DNA of 6,048 bases, from contig JAXHTH010000052.1 of assembly GCA_034211115.1 (NCBI GenBank), positions 1-6,048 on the forward strand, in the 5' to 3' direction. Source of the stretch: JAXHTH01 sp034211115. Lineage in GTDB: Bacteria > Planctomycetota > Phycisphaerae > Phycisphaerales > SM1A02. Numbering within the stretch: the stretch's first letter is position 1; each line of letters starts with the position of its first letter. A program made the translations under genes and the position numbers. Shown here piece after piece: positions 5,598 through 6,048 of this stretch. The notes under the pieces are model-generated. The model had not been told where the DNA came from and made no database searches. It saw only the letters and a list, made by a program, of their open reading frames with translations.

Positions 5598-6048
5598 ATG
5601 CGGTTCTCACGCCTCAACGCGATCGGGTTCGGGATCATCGCCGCGACCGTCGCCGCCACGCTCCTGCCCGCCTCGACGGCGACTGCCCAGCGACGCGTGT
5701 ACCGGGTCCATCACGGCGGGCACGGGTATTCCCCCTACCTCTGGACGCGCTACGAACGACCCGGGGCGTTCGAGTTCCACCGCTGGCGGCTGCCGCCCGA
5801 GCGGAGGCTGCGTTACACGGACACGCCGATCGCCCAGCGGTGGGGCGGGTACGGGTCGAGCGAGGGCCTGGGCTATCCGTTCGCCGAGGATTACAGCAAC
5901 AACGCCTACTTCCGCCGGCAGATCGATGCCCGCCGCTTCGATCAGCCCGTCCCCTCCGGGCGCTTCGGGGGCGCGGCGGCGGGCCGTGCCCGCGCCGGCG
6001 CGGGCGGGGGGGCCGGGGCGGTCGGTAATCTACACCACAAACCCCCCC
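5598..6048 (+). CDS. Start of a secreted protein of unknown function, cut by the window end
   Basis: 150 codons are open with no stop before the window ends, so the C-terminus is missing. The N-terminus is a clear Sec signal peptide: MRFSRLN, then a hydrophobic stretch through residues 8-23, and a likely cleavage after the STATA segment near residue 30 (ATA before QRR). The mature part begins with His/Gly/Tyr-rich sequence (YRVHHGGHGYSPYLW) and is rich in Arg, Tyr, Trp and Phe: HRWRLPPERRLRY (61-73), RWGGYGSSEGLGYPF (81-95), YFRRQIDARRF (104-114). It then turns into Gly/Ala/Arg low-complexity sequence from about residue 120. No known domain is recognised. An extended -10 and a Shine-Dalgarno precede it. 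The last eight or so codons may be unreliable because the window end looks like a poor contig terminus. Confidence 0.78.
   Translation, partial: MRFSRLNAIGFGIIAATVAATLLPASTATAQRRVYRVHHGGHGYSPYLWTRYERPGAFEFHRWRLPPERRLRYTDTPIAQRWGGYGSSEGLGYPFAEDYSNNAYFRRQIDARRFDQPVPSGRFGGAAAGRARAGAGGGAGAVGNLHHKPP

Noticed and set aside
5549..6028. 159-codon plus-strand open frame
   Set aside because: It is out of frame with the signal-peptide gene at 5598, is Arg/Pro-rich without structure, and has no ribosome binding site.

Overview
This is a GC-rich stretch with ordinary bacterial gene layout. It holds two aminoacyl-tRNA synthetase genes (pheS and tyrS), an exported superoxide dismutase, two related small membrane proteins of unknown function, and pieces of two further genes cut by the window edges. 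The composition, the exported Tat-type Fe/Mn-SOD, the TIGN form of the TyrS HIGH motif and spacers full of short tandem repeats and hairpins fit a Planctomycetota genome, perhaps Phycisphaerae. That is an impression from the protein sequences, not a demonstrated assignment.

Layout: 2-103 is the acidic C-terminal tail of an unidentified protein, read rightward. pheS (189-1181) follows. Next comes a spacer of about 350 bases with an 8-bp tandem repeat and four consecutive hairpins. Two rightward genes follow (1529-2161 and 2250-2867). They encode four-helix membrane proteins that are recognisably paralogous, with the same N-terminal WPxVIGII and C-terminal SRxKIxxEVxxW signatures. A 7-bp tandem repeat runs through the second gene's stop codon. 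The convergent spacer then carries several hairpins, one of which is a good intrinsic terminator for the leftward superoxide dismutase gene (3030-3893). The SOD gene is divergent from tyrS (4051-5358). tyrS is followed by a 10-bp-stem hairpin, an extended -10 promoter candidate, and the start of a secreted protein gene (5598 to the window end). The last bases of the window look like a poor-quality contig end.

PheS is the alpha subunit of phenylalanyl-tRNA synthetase. Its usual neighbour pheT (the beta subunit) is not downstream here and must lie elsewhere. TyrS charges tRNA-Tyr. SOD probably acts outside the cytoplasm against superoxide. The genes do not form one pathway. Only the two membrane-protein genes look like an operon.

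No CRISPR array, transposase, tRNA, rRNA, prophage or defence gene is visible, and I see no convincing new multi-gene system. The points most worth a second look are the paralogous membrane-protein pair, the hairpin cluster after pheS, the repeat-filled spacers, and sequence variants in TyrS and SOD.
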